Notes: a model not told the origin generated them from the sequence alone. A stretch of DNA of 64,000 nucleotides from Nitrospiria bacterium (GCA_036397255.1 DASWJH010000018.1:1-64000); one strand, 5' to 3'; positions 8,798-18,412 are shown, counted from the first letter of the stretch. Made by a program: numbers and translations.

Positions 8798-9943
8798 TTA
8801 AGAAAGGATTTTGAGAAAGGCTTCCTCCAATTTCCCTTTTTGATCTTCCAAATTAAACCGGTTATGGACCCATTTTTTCCCCTCTAAACCCATTTGTTTT
8901 CTCAGCTTTTCATTTTGAACCAAAGAAGTTACTGTAAGGGCCATGGACTGAATATCTCCAGATGGAATCAAACAACCGGTAACCCCGTGGTGCACTACTT
9001 CCGAAATTCCGCCCACATCAAAAGCAACAACGGGAATTCCGTTGGCGCTGGCTTCCAAACTGACCAAAGATAAACTTTCATTAATTGAAGTCACGACTAA
9101 AATATCTAAACGCCTCAGCAATTCCTGTATTCGGTAAATGGGGCCGGTAAAAATAAGCCGGTGGTCCAACCCCAATTTTCGTCGGAGGGTTAATAACCGC
9201 CGATAATAAAAAGACTTGGAATCGTATTTGCCAACAACCAAAAATAAAGCTTGAGGGATTTTTTCTAAAACCTCTACTGCCATTTTTAAAAACCGATCAA
9301 TCCCTTTCGTGGGTTCCACCAATCCCACTAATCCAATCAAAGGCCTTTCGGAGGGAATATCCTTAAAAATCTGGTCCTCTCGGGACCCATTTTGAAAATC
9401 CCCGTTTAAACTCACCCCCGCGGGAATTTTTACCAAATTGGGAAACACACCATCTAGAAATAAATGTTTGGCAACGGCATTGGATTGAACCATTACCCGA
9501 GCACTGAAAACCCTCAACATCTTGGAGATAAAAAACCGAAAAAAAGAAGGCAAAAGGATTTCATGGGCCATGGTAATATGGGGAATTTTAAAAACCTTGG
9601 CAGCCAAAAGTCCATGAAGAATTACACTGGTATTACTAAAAACAAGATCGAAGGACACCTCTTTCATTAGAAATCTCACCTTGTAGAAATTGCGTGCAAG
9701 AGCATAAAACCCCCTTAAATAAGCTAAGGGTCTAAAGCGAACGGGAAAATATCCCGGGGTTAAAAAAAATACCTCACGGCAAAGTGGACGAAAAAATTCA
9801 AAAAAAGGACCCTGGGGTGCCGCCAGGTAAAGTTCAAATAATTTCGGATTCAGGTTTTTCATAATCTGAAATAAGGTTCGCTCAGCTCCCCCCATTTGCA
9901 TACTATGGGAAACGAATAATAATCGGTAACGTTTATCCTGAAT
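8798..9943 (-). CDS. GT4-type glycosyltransferase with a probable ATT start
   Basis: The first ATG (9901) would begin at MQMGGAERTL, which cuts off the conserved first beta-strand of GT-B enzymes. In frame upstream lies RYRLLFVSHS, exactly that strand. No ATG, GTG or TTG exists between it and the in-frame stop at 9997-9995. AAGGAG (9958-9953) sits 9 nt before ATT at 9943, so ATT is the best start (381 aa). The C-terminal half has INESLSLVSLEASANGIP, the nucleotide-sugar EX7E region. The product adds a sugar during polysaccharide assembly. If ATT is wrong, the CDS is 8798-9901. Confidence 0.78.
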   Translation of the reverse strand: MQDKRYRLLFVSHSMQMGGAERTLFQIMKNLNPKLFELYLAAPQGPFFEFFRPLCREVFFLTPGYFPVRFRPLAYLRGFYALARNFYKVRFLMKEVSFDLVFSNTSVILHGLLAAKVFKIPHITMAHEILLPSFFRFFISKMLRVFSARVMVQSNAVAKHLFLDGVFPNLVKIPAGVSLNGDFQNGSREDQIFKDIPSERPLIGLVGLVEPTKGIDRFLKMAVEVLEKIPQALFLVVGKYDSKSFYYRRLLTLRRKLGLDHRLIFTGPIYRIQELLRRLDILVVTSINESLSLVSLEASANGIPVVAFDVGGISEVVHHGVTGCLIPSGDIQSMALTVTSLVQNEKLRKQMGLEGKKWVHNRFNLEDQKGKLEEAFLKILS

Positions 9944-9994
9944 TTTAGATTTCTCCTTACCTGAATGAAATTTGTATCCTTTTAGCTTCCTCTC

Positions 9995-11089
9995 TCATTC
10001 GCCCTTTTCCCCTTCAGCCCCCAATAAAATTTTCACGACAGTTGAAGAAACATTTTCCCTGGTATACTCCTCGGGAGGCAACCCCTTTCCTTTTTGATAG
10101 AGAGAAACTTTGACACAAGCTAGGATACGATCCGGTTCCACCCCGCTTAGGATTCCGCTCCCGGTTTCAATGGTTTCGGGCCTTTCGGTTGTATCTCGGA
10201 TGGTGACATTTGGAACCTTTAGAATGGAACACTCCTCTTGGACGGTACCGCTGTCACTTAAAACACAAAGGGCTTGTCTCTCCAAAGCAATAAAATCAAA
10301 AAAAGAAAAAGGAGAATGAAAATGAATTTTTTCGTTTTGGTTCTGAAATCCAAATTGCTTGACCCGGTCTTTCAGCCGAGGATGTGCACTTAAAATGATG
10401 GGAACCTGGTACTCTCGCTGTAATTGATCAAGCCCTTTAAATAGGCTCCTCAAACGACTCTCTACATCTACATTTTCAGCTCGATGCGTGGTCACCAGAA
10501 AATACCCCCCGGATGTCAGGCCAAGATTTCCTAAGATGGGTGACCGCTGGATTTTCGAATCATAAAAACGAATCACTTCAAAAATCGGGTTACCCGTTAC
10601 AAAAATACGGTGACCCGGTATCCCTTCTCTCAGTAAATTGGCGCGACTTCGTTCCGTATAGGGCATTAAAATATCGCTACAATGATCAATGGTGCGGCGG
10701 TTGATTTCCTCGGGAACGCGATCGTCAAAACAACGGTTTCCTGCTTCCATATGAAAAACCCGAATCCCCAAACGTTTAGCCACCAGAGCAGAAAGACCGC
10801 TATTGGTATCCCCTAAAATCAAAAAGCGATCCGGTTTTTCTTTAGTCAAAACCTTTTCACTCTCCACTAGAATTTTGGCCAACTGCTCCCCAAATGAACT
10901 GCCCCTTACCCCCAGGTAATAATTTGGCCTTCGAATGGCCAGGTCTTTAAAAAAGACATCACTCAAAGTGGGTTCAAAATTCTGCCCACTATGAACCAAG
11001 ACATGGTCGCAAACCTCATCCAAACTTTTCATAATTAAACTGAGGCGAATAATTTCGGGCCTTGTGCCGAGAAGTGTAAGGATTTTCAT
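9995..11089 (-). CDS. UDP-N-acetylglucosamine 2-epimerase family enzyme (WecB/CapG type)
   Basis: 364 aa. Motifs seen are LTLLGTRPEIIRLSLIM at the N-terminus, HSGQNF, EAGNRCFDDRVPEEINRR, TTHRAENVD and LSDSGTVQEE, typical of the non-hydrolysing 2-epimerases. ATG at 11089 is chosen because it overlaps the upstream stop (ATGA) and begins with the family's MKIL strand; a longer frame adds 17 unsupported residues. With the dehydratase and reductase upstream it completes a UDP-L-aminosugar route, the last step being C2 epimerisation to UDP-L-FucNAc or UDP-L-QuiNAc. Confidence 0.9.
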   Translation of the reverse strand: MKILTLLGTRPEIIRLSLIMKSLDEVCDHVLVHSGQNFEPTLSDVFFKDLAIRRPNYYLGVRGSSFGEQLAKILVESEKVLTKEKPDRFLILGDTNSGLSALVAKRLGIRVFHMEAGNRCFDDRVPEEINRRTIDHCSDILMPYTERSRANLLREGIPGHRIFVTGNPIFEVIRFYDSKIQRSPILGNLGLTSGGYFLVTTHRAENVDVESRLRSLFKGLDQLQREYQVPIILSAHPRLKDRVKQFGFQNQNEKIHFHSPFSFFDFIALERQALCVLSDSGTVQEECSILKVPNVTIRDTTERPETIETGSGILSGVEPDRILACVKVSLYQKGKGLPPEEYTRENVSSTVVKILLGAEGEKGE

Positions 11090-12144
11090 ACCTTTAAATT
11101 TTCTTTGATCCCTGTGGAATGGGGTTTCAAGTAATTGCATTTCTTTAGCAATTCTTCCAGGGCCTCTTTGGTCATCACATGATGGGCAGAACTAAACTCA
11201 TTTCCGATGGGTTTTTCAGAAGATAAAGGTGACCGGAGTTCCGGCAAAATGGGAAAAATGACATAGAAATTCCCTCGTTGAATGGTGCGATGCGCTTCTT
11301 CCTCTGAAACCAGCGATTCATGTATTTTTTCTCCCGGACGGATTCCTGTAACCACCGTTTGGATCGGGCGTTTATCGATGAGGGTTTCCGTAATATCCAC
11401 CACGCGGGCGGATGGAACCATGGGAACATAAGTTTCCCCTCGGTGGGCATGTTGATAGGCAGCAAAAATGGTATCCACTGCCTGATCTAAGTCCAATAAA
11501 AACCGTGTCATTTCCGGAGTGGTGATGGTCACAGGCCCCCCATTGGAAATCTGGTTTTGAAACAATGGAATTACAGAACCCCGTGATGCGAGAACATTCC
11601 CGTACCGAACACAAACGAAACGGGTTTTATGACAATCCAGGTTGGCACGAATAAAAATCCTTTCCTGAACCGCCTTCGTCATCCCCATGACATTGACCGG
11701 TTTACATGCCTTATCCGTAGAAATTCCCACCACAGTCTCTACGGGTAGATCGCGGTCTCGAATTTCACGGACAATGTTTTCTGCTCCCAAAATATTGGTC
11801 TGAACCGCTTCGAATGGAAAATATTCACACGTCGGAACCTGTTTCAGTGCGGCGGCATTAAAGACAACATCCGATTCCCTCAACATGGCACCGATACTAT
11901 GTCGATCCCTAACGTCACCGATATGGAAGCGCAATAGATGTTCGAAGTTCCGGTAAATGACCTCATCCGTTGCAAATTTAAGGTTTTGGTATTCCAATCT
12001 CATTTCATGTTGCTTTGCTTCATCACGGGAAAACACGGTGATCTGTTTTGGGGTCCCAAATTCTCCGGTTAATATTCGCCTAACCAGGACCTTCCCTAAA
12101 GATCCGGTTCCACCGGTCACAACAACCCTTTTATTGGTTAACAT
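11086..12144 (-). CDS. UDP-N-acetylglucosamine 4,6-dehydratase/5-epimerase (CapE/WbjB type)
   Basis: 352 aa extended SDR. VVVTGGTGSLGK at residues 7-18 binds NADP. STDKACKPVNVMGMTK carries the MxxxK pair used by FlaA1/CapE-type dehydratases in place of YxxxK. It converts UDP-GlcNAc to a 4-keto-6-deoxy-L-sugar. It overlaps the reductase gene upstream by 14 bp and the epimerase downstream by 4 bp, so the three are expressed together. The inverting class is inferred from the neighbours. Confidence 0.9.
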   Translation of the reverse strand: MLTNKRVVVTGGTGSLGKVLVRRILTGEFGTPKQITVFSRDEAKQHEMRLEYQNLKFATDEVIYRNFEHLLRFHIGDVRDRHSIGAMLRESDVVFNAAALKQVPTCEYFPFEAVQTNILGAENIVREIRDRDLPVETVVGISTDKACKPVNVMGMTKAVQERIFIRANLDCHKTRFVCVRYGNVLASRGSVIPLFQNQISNGGPVTITTPEMTRFLLDLDQAVDTIFAAYQHAHRGETYVPMVPSARVVDITETLIDKRPIQTVVTGIRPGEKIHESLVSEEEAHRTIQRGNFYVIFPILPELRSPLSSEKPIGNEFSSAHHVMTKEALEELLKKCNYLKPHSTGIKENLKV

Positions 12145-13024
12145 GAATCCTCCTCATTTGGTGATAGGGGGTGGGATCTTCAGCTAATTGTTGAACCATC
12201 TCTTGCCAAGTCGGAGGTAAAAATCCAAATTTAGAACGGAACCGGCCGCTGTTTAAACTCCGGTCGCAACAGAGGGTCTCATTGCCGTTAATATGAATGC
12301 TGATTTTAAAATATTTTTTGAACAGTTGAAGAAGGTCGTACTTACTAATGGGGTCGGAGGAGATATGCCAAATCCCTTGGAGATCTCCATGGTTCTCAAT
12401 TACATCTAAAAGAAACTTTCCAAAGGCCTGTGTCGTAAAACCACTGAAAATGGAACGGGAATAACCCCACACTTCTTTTCCTTGCTGACTCAAAAACCAC
12501 TCCACCAACCCGCTGGCACCCAGGAGCTCCCGCCCAATTAGGGACGTTCGAAAGGTCAATGCCTTTGGCCCGGTAACTTCCCCTAGTAATTTGGTCCTTC
12601 CATACAGATCCGGTCCATCAGGAATATCCAATTCTGAATAATTGCCAACCTTTCCCGAAAAAACACAATCCGTACTAATATGAATCATTTTTACCTGGTT
12701 TAATTCGCAGACCTGAGCCAATTGATGGGGAAACAAGGCATTAATCATTATGGCAGACTGGGGATTACTCCCTAGACGCCGTTGCTTCACTAGCCCAATT
12801 CCATTTACCACAATAGAGGGATTCAATTCCCCAATAGCTTTTTTGACCGTTTCAAACTGTTCTGCCCGCACATTTCCAACCAAATTGGAAGGGGACAGGA
12901 CTGGGTGTCCCTCGAATTTTAAAACGTCACCCCGGACCGTACCCCAAACCTCAAACTTGGAGGAGAAAACCTGCATTAATTTATGTCCCAGCATTCCATT
13001 GGCCCCTAAAACCAAAATCCTCAT
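12131..13024 (-). CDS. RmlD-like SDR sugar 4-reductase (CapF/WbvR-like)
   Basis: 297 aa. The NAD(P) motif ILVLGANGMLGHK is at residues 3-15, ISTDCVFSG and YGRTKLLGE supply the catalytic Tyr and Lys (YxxxK). It should reduce the 4-keto group made by the dehydratase. Staphylococcal CapF and Pseudomonas WbjC carry an extra C-terminal cupin; this protein ends without one, so it is closer in layout to WbvR, used for UDP-L-RhaNAc/L-QuiNAc. It overlaps the methyltransferase upstream by 4 bp (ATGA). Confidence 0.87.
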   Translation of the reverse strand: MRILVLGANGMLGHKLMQVFSSKFEVWGTVRGDVLKFEGHPVLSPSNLVGNVRAEQFETVKKAIGELNPSIVVNGIGLVKQRRLGSNPQSAIMINALFPHQLAQVCELNQVKMIHISTDCVFSGKVGNYSELDIPDGPDLYGRTKLLGEVTGPKALTFRTSLIGRELLGASGLVEWFLSQQGKEVWGYSRSIFSGFTTQAFGKFLLDVIENHGDLQGIWHISSDPISKYDLLQLFKKYFKISIHINGNETLCCDRSLNSGRFRSKFGFLPPTWQEMVQQLAEDPTPYHQMRRIHVNQ

Positions 13025-14034
13025 GGGTTATCTCTCCTGTCCCCAACTCTTCTAATCCAAAAGCTTCCACTGGTTGCCAAATGTTTTTGGGGGTCATAAT
13101 GAGGAAATGCAGCCTGGAACTCTTTGATCCGTTCGGTCATCAAAAAACCCATGGGCAATAAAATTTCATAATCACGGTTTAAACACAGAAAGGATTGCAA
13201 TAAATAGGCTTCGGTCCAAAACATTCGAAAATGGGGATTGGTGGCATAGACCTTAGGATATTCATAGGGAAGGCCAATATCGTGGAAATGGACCACCACA
13301 CCGGAAGACAAGCGGGGCAAAACCTCTAAAATTAAAAAATTCACATCGCTTCCAGTACGAACCGTATGCCCTGAATCAATAAATAAAATATCGTTTTTAT
13401 TCAATTCCTCAAAAAGTTTTAAATCTTGGATTTCCACCCCTTGTTTGATAATGCGAGCTACAGGGGACATTTTTTTTTCAATCTCGGTTTTGGGGTATGG
13501 GTCCACGATGGTGTATCCAAAGGAACTTCCAAACATTTTCCGGTTCAGTTGGATGGCATCTAAAATAACCTTGGAAGAATTTCCTGAGCCAATTTCAATT
13601 ACTTGAGCAGGTTTAAAATGGCGGATCATACAATGGGTGCTGGCTGCGCAGCCAAAACTAAAGGACCCATTTTCAGTAAAAAATCCTTCCTCATTCCCCA
13701 CGGGTTGAGGGGGCCAATGGCATTCATCCCCAAACTCCCTTCCCACCTTTTGTAAAAATTGACCCTGCTGACTGCAATTAAAATTCAATCCAGCCAGTTC
13801 ACTTTTGCGATCCCAAACCCGTCTGCTTTCTAATTCTTCTAAATCGGGGATCGGTGAATAAAAGTGAATTGGCAAGGGGAGAAAACCTTTTTTTAAACAG
13901 AGGTCACTGCCCACCCCCGTCTGGGCCACCTGTTTAAAATGGTCCACCAAATAAGAGGTCAACTTTTTGTGACCCCAAAATAAAAAAGGAGCAATCAGTC
14001 TGTTTTTAATTATTCTCTTAAAAATTCCCATCAT
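13021..14034 (-). CDS. Class I SAM-dependent methyltransferase
   Basis: 337 aa. Motif I is VIEIGSGNSSKVILDAI, followed by YTIVDPYP (motif II), FIDSGHTV and VVHFHDIGLPYEYP. This matches the Methyltransf_24-like group common in glycan clusters, though the acceptor is unknown. The first 90 residues are a non-catalytic extension. AGGAAAA lies just before the ATG. It is the first gene of the tightly overlapping block leading into the L-aminosugar cassette, so a methyl-sugar decoration is plausible. Confidence 0.82.
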   Translation of the reverse strand: MMGIFKRIIKNRLIAPFLFWGHKKLTSYLVDHFKQVAQTGVGSDLCLKKGFLPLPIHFYSPIPDLEELESRRVWDRKSELAGLNFNCSQQGQFLQKVGREFGDECHWPPQPVGNEEGFFTENGSFSFGCAASTHCMIRHFKPAQVIEIGSGNSSKVILDAIQLNRKMFGSSFGYTIVDPYPKTEIEKKMSPVARIIKQGVEIQDLKLFEELNKNDILFIDSGHTVRTGSDVNFLILEVLPRLSSGVVVHFHDIGLPYEYPKVYATNPHFRMFWTEAYLLQSFLCLNRDYEILLPMGFLMTERIKEFQAAFPHYDPQKHLATSGSFWIRRVGDRRDNP

Positions 14035-14081
14035 TTTTCCTGACCAAACTTTTCCTTGAGTTTCCGTTCATTTCAATGAAA

Positions 14082-15389
14082 TTAAGTCTGGTGAATTCTC
14101 ATTTCTGAAACAGAGGAATTTTCCCTTCCGGAACATTCCAGGGAATTTGCCAATAAAATAATTCGATGTTTCCGGTGGGAGGGAAATTCTTTTATTCCTT
14201 CAAAGTATTTCTCAATCAAGGGTCTTTGACTTTCATTGATTTCAAAAACAGCCTTTTTACATTTCATTTTGGATAACGCCTTTTCTTGGAGCGTGGCATC
14301 CCCATAATGATGCAAAACATTCAAACACATAATGACATCACATTCCGGAATATCGTCACCCCCGATCCATTCCTTAAAAACCACATGGCCTCCCCTCACT
14401 TGATTGATCATTCGCGCTGTTTCCAACGCCGTTGAGCTTCGGTCCAACCCGGATACAATCCCCCCACATTCCTCCACTTTGAAACAAAAATATCCATGGA
14501 AACAGCCCAAATCAACGACCCTTGCTCCTTTCCAATCTACTAGGTCTTTAATATGGTTCCACGTTTTAAATGAATTTGAATAACCAACAAAACCAATAAC
14601 TTCAATATCCTGATAGCCAACATCATATTGTCCTTCTAACTCATTTAATCGGGTTTTTAATCGAAATGCATCATATTGAATACGGTTTAACATCTCCCCT
14701 TCCGTTGTAAATTCATTACGAAAGGAATCATAAAAAAGTATATTTTCAAACCTTTTCATTCCGGGTAAAGTAAAATAAAAGGAATTTCGATATTCCGATA
14801 AATATCGCAGGACCTCTTTTCGTTCAAATTGCACACTTCGTTCAATCATGAATTTCCACCACGAAACCTTTGCACGGACATAACCCCGAAAATTTTTTAG
14901 GATATTTCTTATACCTTTTTTTGCTAGAACTTCTCTCTTTTTCGCCTTTTCGAAAACTCTCCTTACCCATTCCTGTTCGTTTGGACAATACACATAAATC
15001 ACCAGAGGATTATTGATTGCCGCATATTCGAAAAAATCTGACCAAGTCCCTTTTTCATCAATTGGAATGGCATCCATCATAAAAGAAGGGGGTAAGTTGT
15101 TTAAAATAAATTGACTTTGATTTTCTTTCTTATGATAGACAAACTGGTTATCAAAACTGATATAAGGTACATTTTGTTCTTTCGCATATTTTTTCGCAAA
15201 AAAGGTTTTTCCACTTCCATATACACCTGTAACAAAAATTTTCTCATTTTTTTTATTTTTTGGATTAGGAATGGGTTTCCAGGTTATTTTTTTCCATCTG
15301 ACAGAGGTTACATGGATTAAAACTTTAAATAAGAAAATCAGCCTTCGTTTTACAATGTTTACTTTTTCTAATACTGGCAAAAACCCCAT
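14082..15389 (-). CDS. Fusion of P-loop kinase-like domain and SAM methyltransferase
   Basis: 435 aa in two parts. Residues 51-200 hold a P-loop NTPase with Walker A GVYGSGKT (55-62), in the style of shikimate/adenylate-kinase-like folds. Residues 265-420 hold a class I methyltransferase with ARVVDLGCFHGYF (289-301), CDVIMCLNVLHHYGD and KAVFEINES. Both halves look intact. Two separate functions on one chain suggest phosphorylation and methylation of the same glycan, as seen for O-antigen end-capping kinase/methyltransferases such as WbdD, although WbdD's kinase is of a different fold. Substrate unknown. Confidence 0.8.
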   Translation of the reverse strand: MGFLPVLEKVNIVKRRLIFLFKVLIHVTSVRWKKITWKPIPNPKNKKNEKIFVTGVYGSGKTFFAKKYAKEQNVPYISFDNQFVYHKKENQSQFILNNLPPSFMMDAIPIDEKGTWSDFFEYAAINNPLVIYVYCPNEQEWVRRVFEKAKKREVLAKKGIRNILKNFRGYVRAKVSWWKFMIERSVQFERKEVLRYLSEYRNSFYFTLPGMKRFENILFYDSFRNEFTTEGEMLNRIQYDAFRLKTRLNELEGQYDVGYQDIEVIGFVGYSNSFKTWNHIKDLVDWKGARVVDLGCFHGYFCFKVEECGGIVSGLDRSSTALETARMINQVRGGHVVFKEWIGGDDIPECDVIMCLNVLHHYGDATLQEKALSKMKCKKAVFEINESQRPLIEKYFEGIKEFPSHRKHRIILLANSLECSGRENSSVSEMRIHQT

Positions 15390-15392
15390 TTT

Positions 15393-16583
15393 CTAGTTTG
15401 TTCCTCTATGATTTAATACTTTTTCATACATAGAAATGACTTGGGATTGAATAACCGTATAATTGAGTCGATTTAATATGGTCCGATGATTCAAATCGGA
15501 AGCATGGTCAACCAATGGATCATCCGAAATGGCAAGCTGGATGGCATTGGCAATGACCTGAGGGTCCTCCGGATGAACCAGGAGAGCCGTCTCATTATGC
15601 TGGACCCACTCATAAGCACAACTTGTGTTAGATTGAATAGGAAAGGAACCCATCACCATTGCTTCAAGCAAGGAAGTGCTTATTGCATCACTGATACTCA
15701 AACCGATGGAAATTCTGGCTTGTCCATGCAAACGCAACATTTCCTCATGGGAGCAATAAGGAATAATTTCAATGGGTATTCCTGTGGTTTGGGAAACCAA
15801 TTCTGCTGCGATTTGGACATCTCGGCCAGATGAAAAAACTCCAATTCGGTATCCTCTAAGTTTATCTGCACAGAGTTCAATGGCCCGGAGGCCAACCAGT
15901 GCCCTCCCCGCCCATCCTTGGTAACCTTTTAACAAAATTAGGCGTCTTGAGGAAGTGGGACCAACTCCTCGAAATTTTTCTAATTTTTCTAAGGCGAACC
16001 CTCCTGAATTAGGCAGTGTGGGAAGGGCTTCTCCTTTAAACCCAAAGGACCAGGCCAATTTCACATCCCTTTGACATTCGCATGTGTAGTAGTTACAGGC
16101 CGATAAAACCCTTCGAATGCGATCAGCGTGTTCTGATAAACGTCCAAAGAGATAAATATCGCTTCCCCAATTGGTGGCAATCCAGGGCGGAAACTCCCCA
16201 CCCAATTTTTCTCGTGCTTCCAAAGTCAAATACCCTGCATGTTGAATTTCAAGTGAGTGAACAATATCAGGCTTGATTTTCTGGATTTTTGATACGAGAC
16301 GGGAAGATTGGCTAAACTTATTCGGCCACATTTTTTCCAAACCGGCTGAAAACCGGGTTCTCCCCTTATCAAAAGGAAACCACCATCCCGTTTGAACCAA
16401 ACTGGGATCCAACCCCCCTGACGGCCGACGGAAAAATGGGTGGACCGTTACTTTATTAAGCGATTGATGGGGATGGGTCTCATCAACTGGGAAAAGATGG
16501 ATATCCCATTTATCTCTAGGCAACTGTTTGATCCACCTTGCGGTATGGATACTATTGGGCATTGCCACAAAGAGAAGTTTCAC
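15393..16583 (-). CDS. GT4-type glycosyltransferase
   Basis: 396 aa. It begins MKLLFVAMPNSIHTARWIKQ, a GT-B first strand. SISDAISTSLLEAMVMGSFP and NETALLVHPEDP are the C-terminal nucleotide-sugar region. It directly abuts the bifunctional gene upstream (16584) and lies 3 nt from the fusion gene downstream. Donor and linkage are unknown. Confidence 0.87.
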   Translation of the reverse strand: MKLLFVAMPNSIHTARWIKQLPRDKWDIHLFPVDETHPHQSLNKVTVHPFFRRPSGGLDPSLVQTGWWFPFDKGRTRFSAGLEKMWPNKFSQSSRLVSKIQKIKPDIVHSLEIQHAGYLTLEAREKLGGEFPPWIATNWGSDIYLFGRLSEHADRIRRVLSACNYYTCECQRDVKLAWSFGFKGEALPTLPNSGGFALEKLEKFRGVGPTSSRRLILLKGYQGWAGRALVGLRAIELCADKLRGYRIGVFSSGRDVQIAAELVSQTTGIPIEIIPYCSHEEMLRLHGQARISIGLSISDAISTSLLEAMVMGSFPIQSNTSCAYEWVQHNETALLVHPEDPQVIANAIQLAISDDPLVDHASDLNHRTILNRLNYTVIQSQVISMYEKVLNHRGTN

Positions 16584-18380
16584 TTATTTTCTCTCTTCAA
16601 AAAGTTTCAAGAAATTTAACCTAACTTTTTCTAACCCAAAATCCTCTATGGCACGATTACGTGCATTTTTAATCAGCTTTTCCCTTACACTTTCATTTTC
16701 TAAAATAGAATATATGGTGTCCCTTAGCTGCACAGGGTCTTTTTGATCCACAACCCATCCGCACTGATGGTGCTTAAAATATTGAGCCAAAAACGAATTT
16801 TCCGGAGCATGGACTAAAATAGGACGGCCGCTGACCAAATATTCCCCCAGCTTCCCAGGAGCGGATGTTCTGATAACATCTGGAAAAGGAGAATCAAAGG
16901 CCAAGGGTAAAAAAAGGATATCTGCTTTTTGCTGGACTTTAGAAATAACTGAGGGCAACTGGTGACCTTTGTAAATCACCGGACCACAAATTCCTTCCTG
17001 CTCAAGTTTTTTAAAGGGCTGAGAGGTATATACATACAAATTTATTTTATAGCGTTCGATGAGCTGAAGGGCGCCAATTAACCGTTGAAATGCGTCGTAA
17101 TGCGCCTGGTAGACAGCCCCAGTGTAAACCATTTGGACGGGTTGGTTTAAACTGTACCGGATGGACTCCTTCTTTTCCTCCTTTACCGGAATCTCACAAG
17201 GGTTGTGTACAACCAAAGGGGTAATTTTATATCTCGATCGATATTGGTCAAATAAATACTCGTTGGGTACAATCACTCCTGATGCACCCCTGATGACAAC
17301 GGGTTCCACCCACCGTGCAAATCTGCGAGAAATAGGATTAATCCATTGGCCCCTGAAATCATCAAATATGTAAACGTAAAACTTGATATTTGCCATCCGT
17401 GCGGCTAAATATCCGGCTGGTAAATCGTATTGGTCTCCTGTACAGGCCAAAAGGGCATCGCATTTCTCTTGTCTAATTAAGCGAAGGATGTTTTTCGCCC
17501 GTTGATAAACCTGATAAAAAGCGCTAAGGGGTTTCAGGAAATTCCTAAAAATGAAAGACCTTAATCCCTTCATTTGATTTTCTGGGGGAAGGTGCAGGTA
17601 TTTTGACAACAATTTTGATTCCGATTTCTGTCTCCAATCATAGGGATCAAACTCGTATTTTGTTTTTGAAATTAAGCAATATCCTTTTGGATCAAAATCA
17701 CGAAATAATCGATATAAAACCATTGCCTGTCCTGAAGGAGATGGGGGTAAAATGTGAGAAAGGACCCCTAATTTTACAGGCAAGGCATCAATTTTTCGCT
17801 CCTTTATAGCCCAAAATGCACCAAAGGGGGGTTCAAGGGCTTCACCTTTGGCATCAGTGGTATGGTATTTTTTTGAAGCGAGAACTTCCCACTTGGAATC
17901 GAAATCGTTTGGGGTCCATCCTGATTTATGTGCCTGCCATTGTCCTCCCCGAAAACCCCATGCGTCCTCTTCTCCCGCTTTGTATTCCTGGGGAACAAAT
18001 CCCAGTGGCGTGAACACTATAATTTGCCTTCTTGCAATTCGTTCACACTCTGAAATTAAACTTCGCCCAGACTCTTTTTCCAAATGCTCGACAACATCCA
18101 GTAAAAAAATGCTGTCTACCGATTGATCGGGCATCATTCTTACCAAATTTTGTGCTTCCTCTTGAACAATCACCACATTGAAAATACCTTTAAAGCGACC
18201 TTGGAGGTCTTGGACGTATTCCAGGTGGGGTTCGCAGCAAATGTGCAATTTGGGATGGAAAAAACTCTGAGGACGAATTCCACACCCTATATCAAGCACA
18301 ACATCCACATCTTGAATGAGATCTATAATTGCACGATCTAGGGATTCCCTATCGAACCATTGAATGCTCATGTCATCCAT
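16584..18380 (-). CDS. Bifunctional methyltransferase-glycosyltransferase
   Basis: 598 aa. Residues 1-200 are a class I methyltransferase (DVVLDIGCGIRPQ near 25, SVDSIFLLDVVEHLEKE near 88). From about residue 203 a GT-B glycosyltransferase starts afresh (KLGVLSHILPPSPSGQAMVL) and ends with the donor-site region KLGEYLVSGRPILVHAP. The join is in frame with no stop, so this looks like a true fusion. It could methylate a sugar or glycan end and add the next residue. M4 is an alternative start. Confidence 0.83.
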   Translation of the reverse strand: MDDMSIQWFDRESLDRAIIDLIQDVDVVLDIGCGIRPQSFFHPKLHICCEPHLEYVQDLQGRFKGIFNVVIVQEEAQNLVRMMPDQSVDSIFLLDVVEHLEKESGRSLISECERIARRQIIVFTPLGFVPQEYKAGEEDAWGFRGGQWQAHKSGWTPNDFDSKWEVLASKKYHTTDAKGEALEPPFGAFWAIKERKIDALPVKLGVLSHILPPSPSGQAMVLYRLFRDFDPKGYCLISKTKYEFDPYDWRQKSESKLLSKYLHLPPENQMKGLRSFIFRNFLKPLSAFYQVYQRAKNILRLIRQEKCDALLACTGDQYDLPAGYLAARMANIKFYVYIFDDFRGQWINPISRRFARWVEPVVIRGASGVIVPNEYLFDQYRSRYKITPLVVHNPCEIPVKEEKKESIRYSLNQPVQMVYTGAVYQAHYDAFQRLIGALQLIERYKINLYVYTSQPFKKLEQEGICGPVIYKGHQLPSVISKVQQKADILFLPLAFDSPFPDVIRTSAPGKLGEYLVSGRPILVHAPENSFLAQYFKHHQCGWVVDQKDPVQLRDTIYSILENESVREKLIKNARNRAIEDFGLEKVRLNFLKLFEERK

Positions 18381-18412
18381 ATAAATAGTTTCTCACCTTG
18401 AAAATTCCAGAA

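Noticed and set aside
12750-13055. Plus-strand frame over the reductase gene
   Set aside because: Antisense to an intact SDR; composition and absence of a Shine-Dalgarno argue against it.
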